From contig OZ024724.1 in assembly GCA_964016875.1 (NCBI GenBank), positions 16,720,501 through 16,784,500 of the forward strand: a stretch of 64,000 bases of DNA, read 5' to 3'. The notes below the pieces were generated by a model, which did not search any database, was not told where the DNA came from, and worked only from the letters and a program-made list of their open reading frames with translations. This document shows, piece by piece, positions 48,331 through 61,937 of this stretch (its first letter is position 1; every line of letters begins with the position of its first letter). The translations under genes and the position numbers were made by a program. Origin of the DNA: Fallopia convolvulus (lineage: Eukaryota > Streptophyta > Magnoliopsida > Caryophyllales > Polygonaceae).

Positions 48331-51300
48331 TGTAACACCCCGACTTCAGACGGGACGCTACTTAGAAATAGACATTACTAGGTACTATTTATGTAGGTTG
48401 ACAACTACACTTTAGGATCTTGCAACGCGGGCATGATGAGAAAACTTAATAAAAACATCCAACCTTTCTTTTTATAAAAATATAGAAAACGTAGTTATGC
48501 ATGTATTCCCGAAAACATAAATATTCAAATCCGACGAATCACTACTAACAATAAATTATTCGAAGAAACAAAGACAAGTAATAAATAAATACTAACTCCC
48601 TCATAATAGTAAAACCAACATCCTAGAAAATCATAAGTAAACTAACGTAAAGTCGTCCCTACTATGACACGCGCTCTTCACCGCTCCGCCCCGCCATCTG
48701 GCCTCGATTCCTGCACGGTTCCCTGATTCATACTTGGAACTGAAAAAATATTCCCCGAAGGGTCAGCTACTAATCTATCAAGTTAGAAAGAATAAGGAAA
48801 TTGCAAGACTTTTTTAAAAGCATATCTAGAGTCAGCATCCAGGTCCACAATCGCAATCATAACTCTAAAGGCCAATACCTAAATTAGTCATAATTAGTCA
48901 CACATAGCCACATACACATTCACAAACACAACCTTATAACAATGCAATTCCTCCATCTCACAATATGACTTTCAAGGCGCTCATCGCCGCGCCGAGTGCA
49001 GAGGCAGGCCCTCTCACTCCACTTCACAATCTCCCTTCTAACCCCGGCTAAGCCTCCCCTGGAGCACTTGCCAAAACACATAGATGATAATTTTCGTTTT
49101 GAAGGGGCACGGTTTTCCGATCACAAGGGTCATACATAGCCAACTCTTCCTCAACGCCAGCTACGATGGGCCGTGTCGGAAACAGTACCAACACAAAGAA
49201 AACGTTCCAAAAATATCCTTCTGATAAAATACATTCAAAACCATTTTACACACACAACGATTCATGAAGTTCAAAATAGTTTAAAAAGGTATTCGGGACT
49301 TGTTCCCAAAACCCGCCCTAGAATAACAGTATGCAATCTAACAGGATAGAGAAGAACCAAGCAAGTCGAAAACGACTTACCTCGAACAAGGATTCTTTGG
49401 GTTGGACAAACTAAGATCTTGAGCAAAATCAGTTCCCTAAACATAATAATGAGCACACTTAAAATATTTGATCAATCACACCCATTATCATAATGGGTAT
49501 CAACTCTATAATTTATACAAAGGATTTATCTACCCCCACCAACTACTAACATAATTATGTTAATAATATAAGGGATCCCAACCCCCTATTAATATACGTA
49601 CCTCTAGCCTTCATTTTCACAAAGATTATTAATCAATACCTACTAATTAACAGCAGCCTACACTACAAATTTCAAACCAAACCCAACCACCCAAATTAAT
49701 GAAAACCGGCCCAAACCCACATCCTTAAGTGGACAATTAAATTGGGCCAAGTTCAACCATCTCCCACATTACTCTTTCGGAAAAAAGGAAGCAAGGGCCC
49801 ACCGCCCTTTTCTTTTTGACCACTTACGGTCAACTCTTTCTTCTTCCTCTAGATAATGCACCCCGCAAACCTCGACCCGACCTTCCCACCCATACCTGCT
49901 AAAATAACCTGCCTTCTGCAATCTTACTAGGACTCCTCCCGATGCCCTCGCACCACTCCCTAACCGGATAGTAACTTAATCAGCGAAAGGACGAAACAAA
50001 GGATGGTTCGGTTCTTACCGAAACGACGAGCGGAACAATGATTCGTCGGCCTACAACGGCTACTCGAACGGAAACAAAAGATCAGTGGTTGGACAGCCAC
50101 TGATGAAGAAGGGACGACCCACGCAGACGAGGTTGGCGACACGGCAGCGGCTCGACTTGGCGACACCAAGGATTACGCTGGAACCGAAACAATACACACA
50201 CTCCGACGCCGGATAACAAGTCGACGACAACGCAGAGGTTAGCGGAAACTGACAGCGAACGGCAGCGAACGAATCAGACCCTGAACAAGCTTCCCTGGCG
50301 TCGGCAATGATGTTCGTGTTTTTAGTATAGTTTTTGATAGATTTTCTTAGTTTGTTAGGTCTAGTTTTGATAAGCTTAGGATTAGTTTTGTGTGTTTTTG
50401 AATAGTTTTGCATATTTTGTGAAAAGTATGGAAGCTACTCCGTTTTGTGTCTTTTTGTAGGTTTTAGCAAGGAAAAGGTGATGTTTGGAGCTGAATTTGG
50501 AGAGCTATGATAAAGGATGGAGGGATACCAGGTGAAGAAGTTGAAGTTCAAGTTTTTGGAGAAGAAGTGTTGAAGAAACCAAACCCAGGCTCGTTAACGA
50601 GGCTGTGAGGGCTCGTTAACGAGGCCGAAAGATAGAATATTCGAGAGGTTGATTTTTGTGACTTACCGATCTTGTGCAGGAATTTATTTCCGTGTTGGTA
50701 GAGTCTTTTTAATGATTTTTAGGGTTATTATATTATGTATTTTAGGTCTTGTTATCTTTCTAGATCTTATTTTTATCTTTTAGAATAGATTCTATCTTTT
50801 TAGGAAAGTTTTTATCTTTTAGCCTTTTTTTAGTTTCTAGCCTTTTTAGTATAAATACCCTTCTATCTAGCTTAGAAAGAGGGGGGTCGATCATAGATAG
50901 AGTAGAGAGAGAGGAAGAAGAGCCGAGAGAGAGAGACGGATCGAGGTCGAGATCGAGAGCTCGGTGGACGAGAGTTACCGGGGTCGTTAGTCGAGGTTTT
51001 GATTTGATATTCTGGTATTTTCGGTTTCTTCTGAATCTCTGTAAGACGATATTTATTAATTTGAGTAGTGTTTTGTTTTCAATGTTTTCTTTGATTGAAG
51101 TTATTTGTTTCTTAGTTATGATTAGTGAGTAGTCTTTTTATCTAGGGTCGGGGTTGAAACCCGACATAGTTATGTATGTTTGGTGAGTAAGATTATGTGT
51201 TGAATGCCTTTGATCTATTGTTGAGATTGTTTGTTGTGCTTATACCGAGATGAAAATTGAGGTAATTTGAGTTGTTAACTTGATTGAAGAAGAAAGTTAT

Positions 51301-52257
51301 AAACTTGAAGGTTGATATTGTTTGAATACGGATGTTTCAAGCTTTAGATCCAAAACAAGCAATTGAGTGAGTTAGTTTATGAAAGTAGATTAATTTACTT
51401 CCCAAGTCAATGAAAGTTGATGCAGCTATCTATTTAAAGGCATGATATTTATCTTCTTACGAGCTTGTGTGCATGATTATGTTGTGGTAACCCTTGTCCT
51501 AGATCTTTGTTTTTATTTGATTTTTCTTAAGATCATATTCGTTACTGAGTTCGTTGGCTCGTTACCGAACCTGTCTAGGTCGATAGTTTTGGAATTTTGT
51601 TTACGGTGGTTCGTTAACGACCCTGACAACGCCGTTAACGAGGCTGCTAGTGTGTGTTTTGCTTGCTTCTGTTTGATTTTTAGTAGTCGATAGATAAACA
51701 AACCTTGCTTCCCGTGGAACGATCCTGACTCCCCTATACTCAGCGGGATCTTGATTATAAATTTATTTGTTGTCAAGAAAACCCTTTCAACAGGAAACCA
51801 CCCAAAGGATGAGCATTGTAACGGACTTCTCGACACAACAATGAAACCAGAACTCGGCTTGATGGAGATCGTGTATCCGTAAATCAGGACTACTCGGTTT
51901 TTAACGTGGTTGAGAGTAATCATAAGATTTATTTGTAAGGATAAGATTTTAGTTAAGTTGGATAAGATTAGGGTTAATACGGGATTTGGATCGTGTATCC
52001 GTAAATCAGGACTACTCGGTATATATATATATATATATATATATACATACATATATATATATATATATAAATATATAATTTGTGATTTGTCAAAACCGAT
52101 TAACACATCGGGGTACAAATAATAAATATTCTATAAAATGAGGTTATCTTCCTATTAACCGCTAGGTTTTACTCTAGGTTAACTTGTGGGTCAAGAAGTC
52201 TCGGGATTACTTTGTCAACACGAAATCATGTTCTCCCACAATGTATCGAATATTACA
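48331..52257 (-). repeat. 5' LTR of the Tekay-like element (two pieces)
   Basis: The pieces 51798-52257 and 48331-50307 flank the solo LTR at 50308-51792. It starts TGTAATATTCGATAC and ends GTCGGGGTGTTACA. Relative to the 3' LTR it has an extra TA tract (52019-52072) and a 31-bp local duplication (51867-51897 and 51989-52019). Confidence 0.93.
50308..51792 (+). mobile_element. Athila-related solo LTR in the Tekay 5' LTR
   Basis: It runs TGATGTTCGTGTTTTTAG to CCTTTCAACA, flanked by ggcaa and ggaaa (one mismatch). Its ends resemble those of Athila element 2 (TGATGTCCGCC, CCCTATCAACA). TATAAATACC lies at 50849-50858. Two copies of GGCTCGTTAACGAGGC lie at 50588-50625 and further variants at 51540-51650. 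No interior remains. Confidence 0.85.
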
Positions 52258-52262
52258 CATGT

Positions 52263-53705
52263 AACTTTATAAAAGGATATAAAAATTTGGCAAGACATGG
52301 AATAATTTTAAATAAATTATAAGATAATATATGTGACTTTTAAACATGAAAAGTATGTTTTAAAAATATATTTACCTTGCTTGGATTTTAATTGTAATAA
52401 TTAAAAGAGATAGTACTAGATGAAAGGATTTATTAATTTAAGACTTTATTAATAGAAAAATACTTACATGTTTTTCAAAATCATATTATAAACTTATATA
52501 TAATATGGATAAGGGATTCTTATCATAAGATAATTTTATATGATTAAGTTGAAGACTAAAATGATATATTAAATAATTTGCATGTATTTTTATATACAGA
52601 AATACATTATAATAGACATGGAAAAATTGTTAAATAAAATCATGGGATTTAAAATATGATTTTATATACTTGAAAAGTATAATATAAATAATATGCTTAC
52701 ATTACTTTGAGCTTAATTTAATGAATAAAAGAACTAGAGCAAGTTGTTGGAAAATAATATCTTAAGATTTTTTATAATATAAAAAGAGGTTGCATGTCAT
52801 TTAAAAGTATATTATAAACTTAAATATATTTGATAAGATATATTAGTCATAAAAGATATTTTTATGGTTAAAATACGGAATAAAATATATATATAAGAAT
52901 AAAGATAAAGATATAATATGATAAGGGAATTATGGACCTTATTTATCATAAGAATAATTTTATAATAATTATGATATAAATATGGAAAATATATTTTCAT
53001 GGACTTTTTATAATTATCACCTTGCTTGAATTAAATAAAAAAATATTTAATAATAATAAGAAAGTAATTGTATGTCATAAAGGATCAAAAAGTTTATAAA
53101 TATTTAAATGGGGACATTAACCTTAGATAAAGGAAGATTTAATAATTTAAATAATGTAATGACTTGATCTTCAAAGGATTAATAATTAAATTAAAATAAA
53201 GAGTTTATAAAGAATACAAGGATATTACAAATAAGAAAAAAGAATAAGGGGTATTCTTAATTTATCACCACCTAAATTATTTTATAATAATTTAGTAAGT
53301 AATCCTCTTATAAAAAGAATATACGAGTTATTCAAAAACTTTAGAAGAATTAAATAAATTCTTATTAAAGTTCGTTCGTACCTCTCGTGTCGATAGGTTG
53401 AGTCTCCGTCCCGACTAAAGACATCGATTACGGTTCCTCGTTCGTAAACGCTCGCTAAGCTAAGGCAAGTGGAATTTCTCCTTGTAGCCTTAATAATTCG
53501 TTTCATGAAATTTCTCGATGTTGGGAACAACTTGTTTGCTAATAATAAATGAATTTAGGAATATCGATTGTTAGAAATAATGACCCCATTGTTATCGTTA
53601 TTCCGTTAATTGGATATTTGATAGGACTATTATGCTAGTCTTGTTTGTGACCTTGATTGTTTACGATCTCGTTTAGAGATCGGTTTGGATTAAATAGTGA
53701 GGGGT
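52263..53705. mobile_element. Outer LTR-like sequence, middle segment
   Basis: It continues the sequence broken at 24066. It is very AT-rich to 53280, then has a GC-richer stretch (CTCGTGTCGATAGGTTGAG at about 53385-53480) resembling the R region of a gypsy LTR. No reading frame is credible. It is broken at 53705 by Athila element 2. Confidence 0.5.
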
Positions 53706-55016
53706 TGTTGATAGGGTTTCTTGACAACAAATAAATTTATATGAAGACCCCGTTGTGTATAGCAGAGTCAGGTTCGTCCATAGGGAGAAAGCCAATGCTA
53801 AGTTTTGTTACTTGTTACGCAATCAATCAATTAAGTAACGGTTTTAACAAGAAAGAGAGAGATTCTATGGTTTAGGGTGTCACCACAACAACAATCATGC
53901 ATGCCAAACGTTAATGAAACACATACATCATGCTTTTATCACATAAAGGTGCTAACTTTCGTTAAATTTAAGCAAGTAAATCAATCAACTTTCTCTAAAT
54001 TAATAAACTTACTATCTAATCTCTTCTACTTCAACTAGGATAGATCCGCTTTCGCTTCAAAACACTAAATTGACTATTCTGATTCAAGGTTTCTGCTTTC
54101 GCTTCAACAATGAATGAGAATTTTTTTTCAATTTTCGTTTCAAGGATTTAGAACAAGAGAATAGATTCATGCAATAAAACAATCAAAGCATGATCACAAA
54201 CAAGTATGCACAACCATTGTTGGGTTTAACCCGAATCTTAGAGAGAACTACTCACAAAGCATGATTAAAAGCAAACAACTATATTAATGAAAGGGAAACT
54301 TACAAATTGAATTCAAACTCGTCCCACCACGTCTCTCTATCTCTACCCTCTCGCCCCTCTCTTCTCTCCTCCTTCCTTACTTACCCTCCTAGGAAATTGA
54401 TTGTGTGTAGAAAAACAAAGGGTAAACAAGAGTATTTATAGAGAAACTAATCTATCTTAAATCTATCTCTAAGGAAATAATATCTTCTAATAAGATATAT
54501 ACCTTCTATCTATCTAATAACATAAAAGGAAATAGGATAAAAACCCAATAAAACACTTCTACTCGGTCTTCGCTGCGACACAGGATGCCTCAGTAACGAG
54601 CTGAGAGCCTCGTTACTGACCCTGTTCAGCACTACGAACAGCCTTGAGTAAAACTTGCGTAGCGGATTTTTTACAACTCTGTTTGACTCGATTCTTTTTT
54701 TCTATATTCTTGTAATGAAATTCTATACTTCTTTCCAAGCTCAAACTTGATCTGCAATGACTTTACTTGAGCGCTTAATCTTCATCTTCTCTTCATTCTT
54801 GAGTGCTATCCTTCGTCGGCTTTGCTCCTTTCTTCAAAAGTGCTCCAAACATGATTCAAAACCTATAAAAACACCACCAAAGCTTATGTAGACTCCATAT
54901 CTTAGGAAAATATGAAAACCCACACAAACGACTCAAAACAAAACACAAAACTAAAGAAAAAGACTTAAAAACACTAAAAACACACCCTAAAAACATGACT
55001 AAAAAGGCGGACATCA
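53706..55016 (-). repeat. 3' LTR of Athila element 2
   Basis: It closely matches 62384-63700. A reverse-strand TATAAATACTC box lies at 54431-54442, with the palindromic pair at 54585-54630 upstream of it in element sense. Confidence 0.92.
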
Positions 55017-56900
55017 AAATACCCCATACTTAGACTTGCTTGTCCTCAAGAAATCAACAAGATAAGAACCAAAACCATCAACACATATATCAAGTCAATT
55101 CCCTTATCAAAAAGCAACATCAAAACTCAAGTAGAAATAGATAGACAAGTGAATCTAACATCATCACACATATATAAACAACCTCAAGCAAAAGCAACCA
55201 AGAATCCAACCTCACAAGGGTATTTGTGTTTCACTCAACTCTCTTGTGTTTAGTCTTATAATAACAACTCTCAACTCAATCCAATATTGAAAAATCAACA
55301 TGGCCATTGTTACTTATATCACCAAACTCTCCACCAGAGATGTAAAAACATATAAAAAAACATCAAGAGAACTTAGGCTCAATAAAAAACTTCATAGAAG
55401 CTTCCATTCGACCGGGTTGTAATGGGGCTTGGTAAAAACAAATAGGCGTGGAAATATTTTAGCCATTTGGTGCTAATAATATCCGGAAATCAAAGACTCC
55501 TAAAAACTCACACATACTACCAAAACTCTCAAAACATAAACCAAACTCACACAAATATTATGCACACTTATTTCTTAACCCTCTTTATCCCAACTAATCT
55601 TTCTTACAATAACAAGGAAAATTTGGCTCATGCACATTTTTAGTACTCAACTCTTTTTTTGGATTTTTCATGATCTTTCTTTTTTTTTCCTTCTGAAGGG
55701 GCTCGGTACCGACATACTAGAATCGGTAATGACTCTGCATTTTTCTATTTTCTTTTTCCCCTTTTATTTCTTATTCTTTTGTAAGTGCATTCAGGGAACC
55801 AAACTCCTTTTACATAACAAACTGCAAGACTTTTACTTTTCCCAACCCATATTACCCCACAATTGAACCAAACAATCACACTCAACAAAAATCATAACAC
55901 TAACCAACACTAAGTCCTAATCCGCGGATAGGGTCAAGCTAACATTGGCTAGGGAATAATTTTGTGGAGCTAAAAATAAAAGGCTTAAAGGCTCAAATTG
56001 GCTTCAAAAAGAGGATAATGTAAAGGTGGATATGGATTAATAGGGCTTATGAAAAATAAGTTTTCTATCATATGATTTCACATGTAATGAACTAATATCC
56101 CGTATAGGTCTCAAGAAATAGATAACCATATCAATGACAAGAGATAATATGCATAAGGAGAGTAAATCACACAAGAAAAGAAGAGGGATTTTTGATGTTC
56201 TCCTTATAAGGCCAAAAATAACTCACAAGGTAGCAATTTTTTGTTGGATTTCAGTCACTTCTACCTAAGATCATATGTGCTCAATTTCATCACATACTAA
56301 ATATCCACATAAAAACAATTTTTCAACATGATTCAGGCAAAGCTATCCAAACATGGTATGAAATTACATGATCAAGCAAGTTAAAGCATATCATAGGACA
56401 TCAAAGTGGAATATTATCAATCCTAAAAACACAAACAAAGCAAAGACGCAAAAACTGAGACAAAACTGAGTTCTCTTTCCCCCCACCCCATACTTAAACA
56501 AAACAGTGTCCTCACTGTTTAAAACAAAGATATAAAAAGAAAGAGGGAAAAGAAAAGGGAACTCACAAAATAAAACAGAAGCTTCTTGAAACCATTGATC
56601 ATTTAAGGAGTTGAATTTTTCTCGTTTTTCTGTAGATGTCGGTACCGAACCTGTGAAGGTCAGTAACGAACCTGTTGCTTGCTTGTAAACCGATCTCTTC
56701 GTTGTTCCTCATGTTTAACACTTCATTTTCTTGTACCTGAGTCACTTTAGAAAAACTTCTATCCCTACTACACTAATCTAACATAAAAACAAGTCAAAAG
56801 AAAGCTAGCAAAAAAGAACTAAGAAAGCAAAAACTAAAACAAAAACAGAAACTAAAAGCGGGTTGCCTCCCGTAAGCGTTTTTTTAACGTTCTTAGCCCG
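55017..56900 (-). other. Non-coding 3' region of Athila element 2
   Basis: No coding frame is present. Purine-tract-like words (CCCCATACTTA on the + strand) lie at both ends, about 55022 and 56487, as in element 1. The segment near 55415-55490 (GTTGTAATGGGGCTTGG, TTTGGTGCTAATAATATCCGG) matches element 1. Palindromic words occur at 55696-55735 and 56637-56675. Confidence 0.6.
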
Positions 56901-56919
56901 ACGAACTTACCTTGTCGGA

Positions 56920-57429
56920 TCAGGGTGGCTTCCATTTAGCTATGTTAGGATCATAAGAAACCCCATACTTAGATGAAAAAGCATCATAGCTTCTCTCCAA
57001 AATATTTGGCCCTCGATCATCCACAAGAATGCATGGTAATCCTACAACAGACTTAGTAAAATCCGAAAACCAAGGAGGTTTTGACTCCTTCATAGAACTA
57101 ACAATAGGATTTAGTATAGAACAAGGATATAAGAAAGGATCATGACCAGAATCAATCAACTCGGAAAATGAAGACTTGCCTTGATCGAGCAGATAAGGGC
57201 TCGTTACCGAGGCTATGTGGGTCGTTAACGACCCTGCTGGGCTTGGAAGTGGCCCGACATCGTGCAAATCATACTCGATTACGGCGCTGGGTTCAGTACC
57301 GACCCATGGTGGGTCGGTAGGACCTTCGGTTGGCATCTTGTCCTTGGATTTGCTCGTTTCTGTACTCAGGGAGGGGTTGGTACCGAACCGTGGTGGGTCG
57401 GTAGGATCCTCAATACTACAAGTAGCCAC
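56920..57429 (-). pseudogene. Repeat-bearing ORF after protease, Athila element 2
   Basis: A 169-residue frame beginning MATCSIEDPTDPPRFGTNPS. Its first half consists of DPPxxGTxPS-type repeats that are translations of the GGTCGGTACCGAACC palindromic DNA word; the rest is unrecognised. It follows the protease frame with a stop and an offset between them, so it may be a decayed gag-pol linker. Confidence 0.45.
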
Positions 57430-57528
57430 TTCGCTTACGGGTGAATTGAAATGAAATTTGACCTTCTCTTCTCCAATATCAAACGTGATAAGTTCTTTTC
57501 TGACATCTACACGTGCCCCTAACGGTGG

Positions 57529-58254
57529 CTAAGAATGGTCGTCCAAGAATGATTGGCACCGGTCCTCAGGCATATATAGCACAATGAAGTCGTTGTGAAC
57601 AAAGAATTTTCCAACTTGGATAGGGACATCGTCAACGACTCCAGTTGCTTTTACAAACGATCCATCCGCCAGGTAGAGATTCATATCGACAAGCTCCAGT
57701 GGTCCCATGTTAGCCTTGGTCCAGATAGACAATGGTAATAAATTGGCATTGGCACCTAGATCACATAGAGCTTTAAAACGGTGAGTCCCAATACCAATTG
57801 AGATTGCAAACTTACCTGGATCACCGAGTTTTTCAGGGAGCTTTATGGAATGAACTTCATTATGCAACTCTGAGATAGATCTTTTCCTACTCAAAATCTC
57901 TTTCAAAATTTTAGCGTAGGCAGGCATTTCATTAAGGGCATTAGTAAATGAAATTGAAATATTTAGCCCTTGAAGAATCTTAACAAATCGTCTAAACTTT
58001 CCTTCCGTAACGTCATTAGACTTTTTAATCGGGAAAGGAAGAGTTTTTGATGGACTTGGGATAGAGAGAAACCCGACTCGAGGATCCACCAAATCGACAA
58101 GAGGGTCGATCGGTGTAGGAGAAGGGTCGGTGTCGACCCTAGTGGGGTCGTTACCGAGCTTGGGACTGAGAGAGTGACCTGGGTTGAGGGGCTCAATATC
58201 GTGCCGGGGAGCCTCAATATCGACCCTGTTAGGGTCGGTAACGAGCCTGACCAA
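57529..58254 (-). pseudogene. Athila-type aspartic protease region, element 2
   Basis: It contains the Athila protease signature FKALCDLGANANLLPLSI, with DLGA in place of DTGA as is usual in this lineage, then LELVDMNLYLADGSFVKATG and VGKFFVHNDFIVLYM. The N-terminal 60 residues carry DPTRVDTDPS/DPNRVDIEAP repeats produced by the palindromic DNA word. Upstream there is a frame change relative to the gag end at 58390. Confidence 0.8.
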
Positions 58255-58389
58255 GGCATCATCTTTGTTGTTGTACTCTTTTTCCTTGGCCTCAACACGA
58301 TTTGGCAGTTGTTTTCCACTGTTGAGGTGTATTGTTGTTATCTGTCCTCTCGGGTTCTCCTCGGGTCGGCCCGGAAGTTTCCCTTGAGG

Positions 58390-58752
58390 TCATGGAATTC
58401 GTGCAGCCAGGTTACCAAGTTGGGAGTCAACGCTCTTTTTCCAGATCTCAAACTCTCCCCATCTTTTCATTTGATTATTGAGGTTAGCTTGGACTCCATT
58501 GATTCTTTCTTGAAGTTCATTCACCCATGATGGCTTCTCTTGATATCTCAGGGGTCTATAAGGTGGAACCCTCTGATCTTGTTGAGGATGTTGGCTCCCT
58601 TGGCCATAGTTGCCCCAAGTGGGCTGATTGTAATTCCTCCCTGCATAAGAATTATATACTTGGTTCCTATAGGTACCCCTCATGTAGTTAGCTTCTTCAT
58701 ATGCCTCAGCAACATGGACCTGCGTTTTCAAGCGGTTGACCTCGGCTTGCAA
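58390..58752 (-). pseudogene. gag C-terminal part, Athila element 2
   Basis: MQAEVNRLKTQVHVAEAYEE, a Tyr/Asn/Gln-rich stretch (NSYAGRNYNQPTWGNYGQGS), and a helical end (VNELQERINGVQANLNNQMK), typical of the low-complexity Athila gag tail. It is separated from the gag N-terminus by the solo LTR insertion and by a frame change in a T run near 58751-58757. Confidence 0.75.
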
Positions 58753-58832
58753 AAAATTGGTGTTTCATTTCAGGGTCGACCTCATCCTTGTTTGGATTGT
58801 GGAGCCGTCGTTGGGGCTGTTGGCTTGCTGTG

Positions 58833-61157
58833 TGTAATATTCTTGTTCGTTTTTACTTCTCGATAGGAAAAACGAGTTCCTTGGGCTACAAGAAATCAAC
58901 TTACTTGACCTTCAAGCGATTCCGAATTTCTTTATTAATATTATTAGTATTATTCTTTTCTGCCAAGGCGATCCCTTGAGCTATTTTTATCTATTAGTTA
59001 CCTAGTAGGTTAATTAATTTTATCAAATTTTCATTACTCCCTTTTGTTTCCCGAATCTCTATCTTTAACAACCAACTAGCTAAGACTCCGTTATATTAAT
59101 TCTCACGATCGGGATTTAACCAAACGGGTAAACATAACTAGGGAACCACCGATCTTATACTCTTTCAAAACCAAGAACCAATATTCAGAGCCAATCTTCA
59201 CCTCTCCCGTTGCCTTCTCCAATAACCAGCTACTGGTACGGCCTTCGACCACCCTCGCGGAGTCGCGGACAGCGGTGACGATCACAATCCAAGGGAGTAC
59301 CCGTCAAAATCGGTAGTCGCCGCCGCGAGTGATCCTGTCATTGTACTAATTCTCGTTCGCCGGCTTCCTTCCCGGCGATTCCAAGATCCGGTTCTCTTAA
59401 ATCATCGCCGACAAACCTCGACATCGCATCCCTGTACCGATTGAACCAAAATCGTCGGTAAGCCGCCCGACCTGTTCTTTCACTTGTTTGGAAGGGTTCC
59501 GTTTTTGGGAGCGTGGAGGAGGGCCAACTAGTTGATGAGAGTGGGGGAAAGACGAGTAAGCTTGTTGGTCGGGGACGGGAATCAGGTACCGGAGAGTTCT
59601 CCGTACGTTGGTGTATCTCTGATTGGAATTAAGTGAAAAATTAGATTATTTTTTTTTTATTTGAGTTTTGATCAGGAGGTGGGTCATGAATGTACGTGGT
59701 TTAGTTTAATTGTTCATGTGGATTACGTAGCTTTAGTTTTTTGGTGAGTGTTGGGTAGTCCATTCATGTGCTGAGTATATATATCATAGTTGACTAGATG
59801 TTTAATCTAGGTTTATTTTTTTTCTCGATCATTAGCATTAGCATATAGCATACTGATTGAGAATAGATTGTTAGTTAGAATTATAGTAGTTGGAGAAAGC
59901 TAGCTAGTTAATTAGTGGATGCTAGTAATTTTAGTTAAATGGTATGATGATATTTCAAATGACTAAGTTTAGTTTGGAATAAAAGAATTAGTCAACTAGG
60001 TAGGAGCAGAGTTCGGAATGTATCTAATGTAATCTCACGCGTTAATTTTCTATTAGGGAATCGTTTTTGTACGCGCTTTTAACTCCATCTTCTTCAAGGG
60101 ATCTCTAGTTTCGAGGTAAGTCGTTTTTCGACTTGCTCGGTTCTTCTCTACCCTGTTAGATTGCGTATCGTTATTGTAGGGCGGGTTTTGGGAACTAGTC
60201 CCGAATACCTTTTAAATTGCTTTGAACTTCTTGAATTGTTGTGTGTGCAAATGGTTTTGAATGTATTTTTATCGGAAAAATATTTTTGGAACGTTTTTCC
60301 TGTGTTGGTACCGTTTCCGACACGGCCCATCGTAGCTGGTGTTGAGGAAGAGTTGGCTACGTTGACCCGTGTGATTGGGAAAATCGTGCCCCTTCAAAAC
60401 GAAAATTATTATCTGTGTGTTTTTGGAAAGTGCTCCAGTGGAGGCTTAGCTAGGGGTTAGAAAGGAGATTGTGAAGTGGAGTGAGAGGGCATGCCTCTGC
60501 ACTCGGCGCGTCGATGAGCGCCTTGGTGGTCGGATTGCGAGATGGAGGAATTGCATTGTTGTGAGGTTGTATTTGGGAATGTGTATGTGGCTATGTGTGA
60601 CTAATTATAACTAATTTAGGTATTGGCCTTTAGAGTTATGATTGCGATTGTGGACTTGGATGCTGACTTTGGAAATGCTTTTAAAACGTCTTGCAATTTC
60701 CGTATTCTTTCTAACTTGATAGATTAGTAGCTGACCCTTCGGGGAATATTTTTTTTAGTTCCAGGTATGAACTAGGGAACAGTGCATGAACCGAGGCTAG
60801 ATGGCGGAGAGGTGAAGAGCGCGTGTCACAGTAGGGATGGGTTTACGTTAGTTTATTTAATCCTTTCTAGGATGTTAGTTTTACTATTATGATGGAGTTA
60901 GTATTATTACTTGTCTTTGTTTCCTCGAATAATTTATTGTTAGTAGTGATTCATCGGATTTGAATATTTATGTTTTCGGGAATACATGCATGACTACGTT
61001 TTCTATGTTTTTATAAAATAAAAGGTTGGATGTTTTTGTTAAGTTTTCTCGTCGTGCCCGCGTTGCAAGATCCTATAGTGTCGCTATCGACCTTCTTAAG
61101 TAGTACCTGGTAAGGTCTACTAATAAGTAGCGCCCCGTCGAAAGTCGGGGTGTTACA
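58833..61157 (+). mobile_element. Tekay-type solo LTR inside Athila element 2
   Basis: It begins TGTAATATTC and ends GTCGGGGTGTTACA, with the perfect target duplication ctgtg (58828-58832 and 61158-61162). The right half from about 60115 matches the Tekay LTR R/U5; the left half (U3) is not visibly alike. It is inserted in the gag coding region of Athila element 2. Confidence 0.95.
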
Positions 61158-61937
61158 CTGTGTGCCATACATTGCATCATAATTTGTCAATTTATCAATC
61201 AATGCCCACGCCGCATCGGGATCCATCTCTACGAAACTGCAAGTAGTGTGCAGTTTGATGCGGTTCTTCGTTTCAGCATTGATCCCTTGGAAGAAGATTT
61301 CTTGGAGTACATATTGTGGTTGCCCATGAGTAGGGCATTGTTTGAGCATCTCCTTGAATATCTCCCATGTTTCTACAAAGGTCTCATTAGGCAGCTGGTT
61401 ATAGGAGGTAATGCGCTTCCTTAACTCCGTAGTCTTGGCGGGTGGGAAGAACTTTGTCATGAACAAGTCATGCAGTGTTTCCCATTTCTTTATCGACTTG
61501 GGAGGTAGGCTCTCTAACCAGCTCAGGGCCTTTCCTGCAAGAGACCACTTAAAAGCTTTCAACAGAACATATTCCAAAGAGACACCGTTAGCAGCAATAG
61601 TGTCACATAAATCAAGAAATTTTTTAATATGTTCCATAGGGCACTCAGTGGGTTTTCCCTCAAACTGAGCCCTTTTGATCAAGGATATGAATTGAGGTTT
61701 GATCTCAAAGGTCTTCTCTATCTCAGGAAACTCAATGGCGGACTCTAGCACCCTTAGTTCTGGATGCATATACTGCTTAGCATTCCTTGGATAGGCATTC
61801 AGCTGCTCTTGCAGACGGGCAGTGTACTCTCGTTCACGTTCAACGGCGGCAAGAACGGTGTCTCGAACAACTTGTAACGCCTCCATCTGGTTCTGGAGAG
61901 CGGCCATCTGTTGACCCATCTCTTTAGTGGTTGTCAT
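61158..61937 (-). pseudogene. gag N-terminal part, Athila element 2
   Basis: It starts MTTTKEMGQQMAALQNQMEA (coiled coil), followed by the Athila gag core: FEIKPQFISLIKRAQFEGKP, ECPMEHIKKFLDLCDTIAAN, AFKWSLAGKALSWLESLPPK, WETLHDLFMTKFFPPAKT, LPNETFVETWEIFKEMLKQC. The frame is open for 260 residues until the solo LTR at 61157 cuts it after AMYGTQ. Confidence 0.9.
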
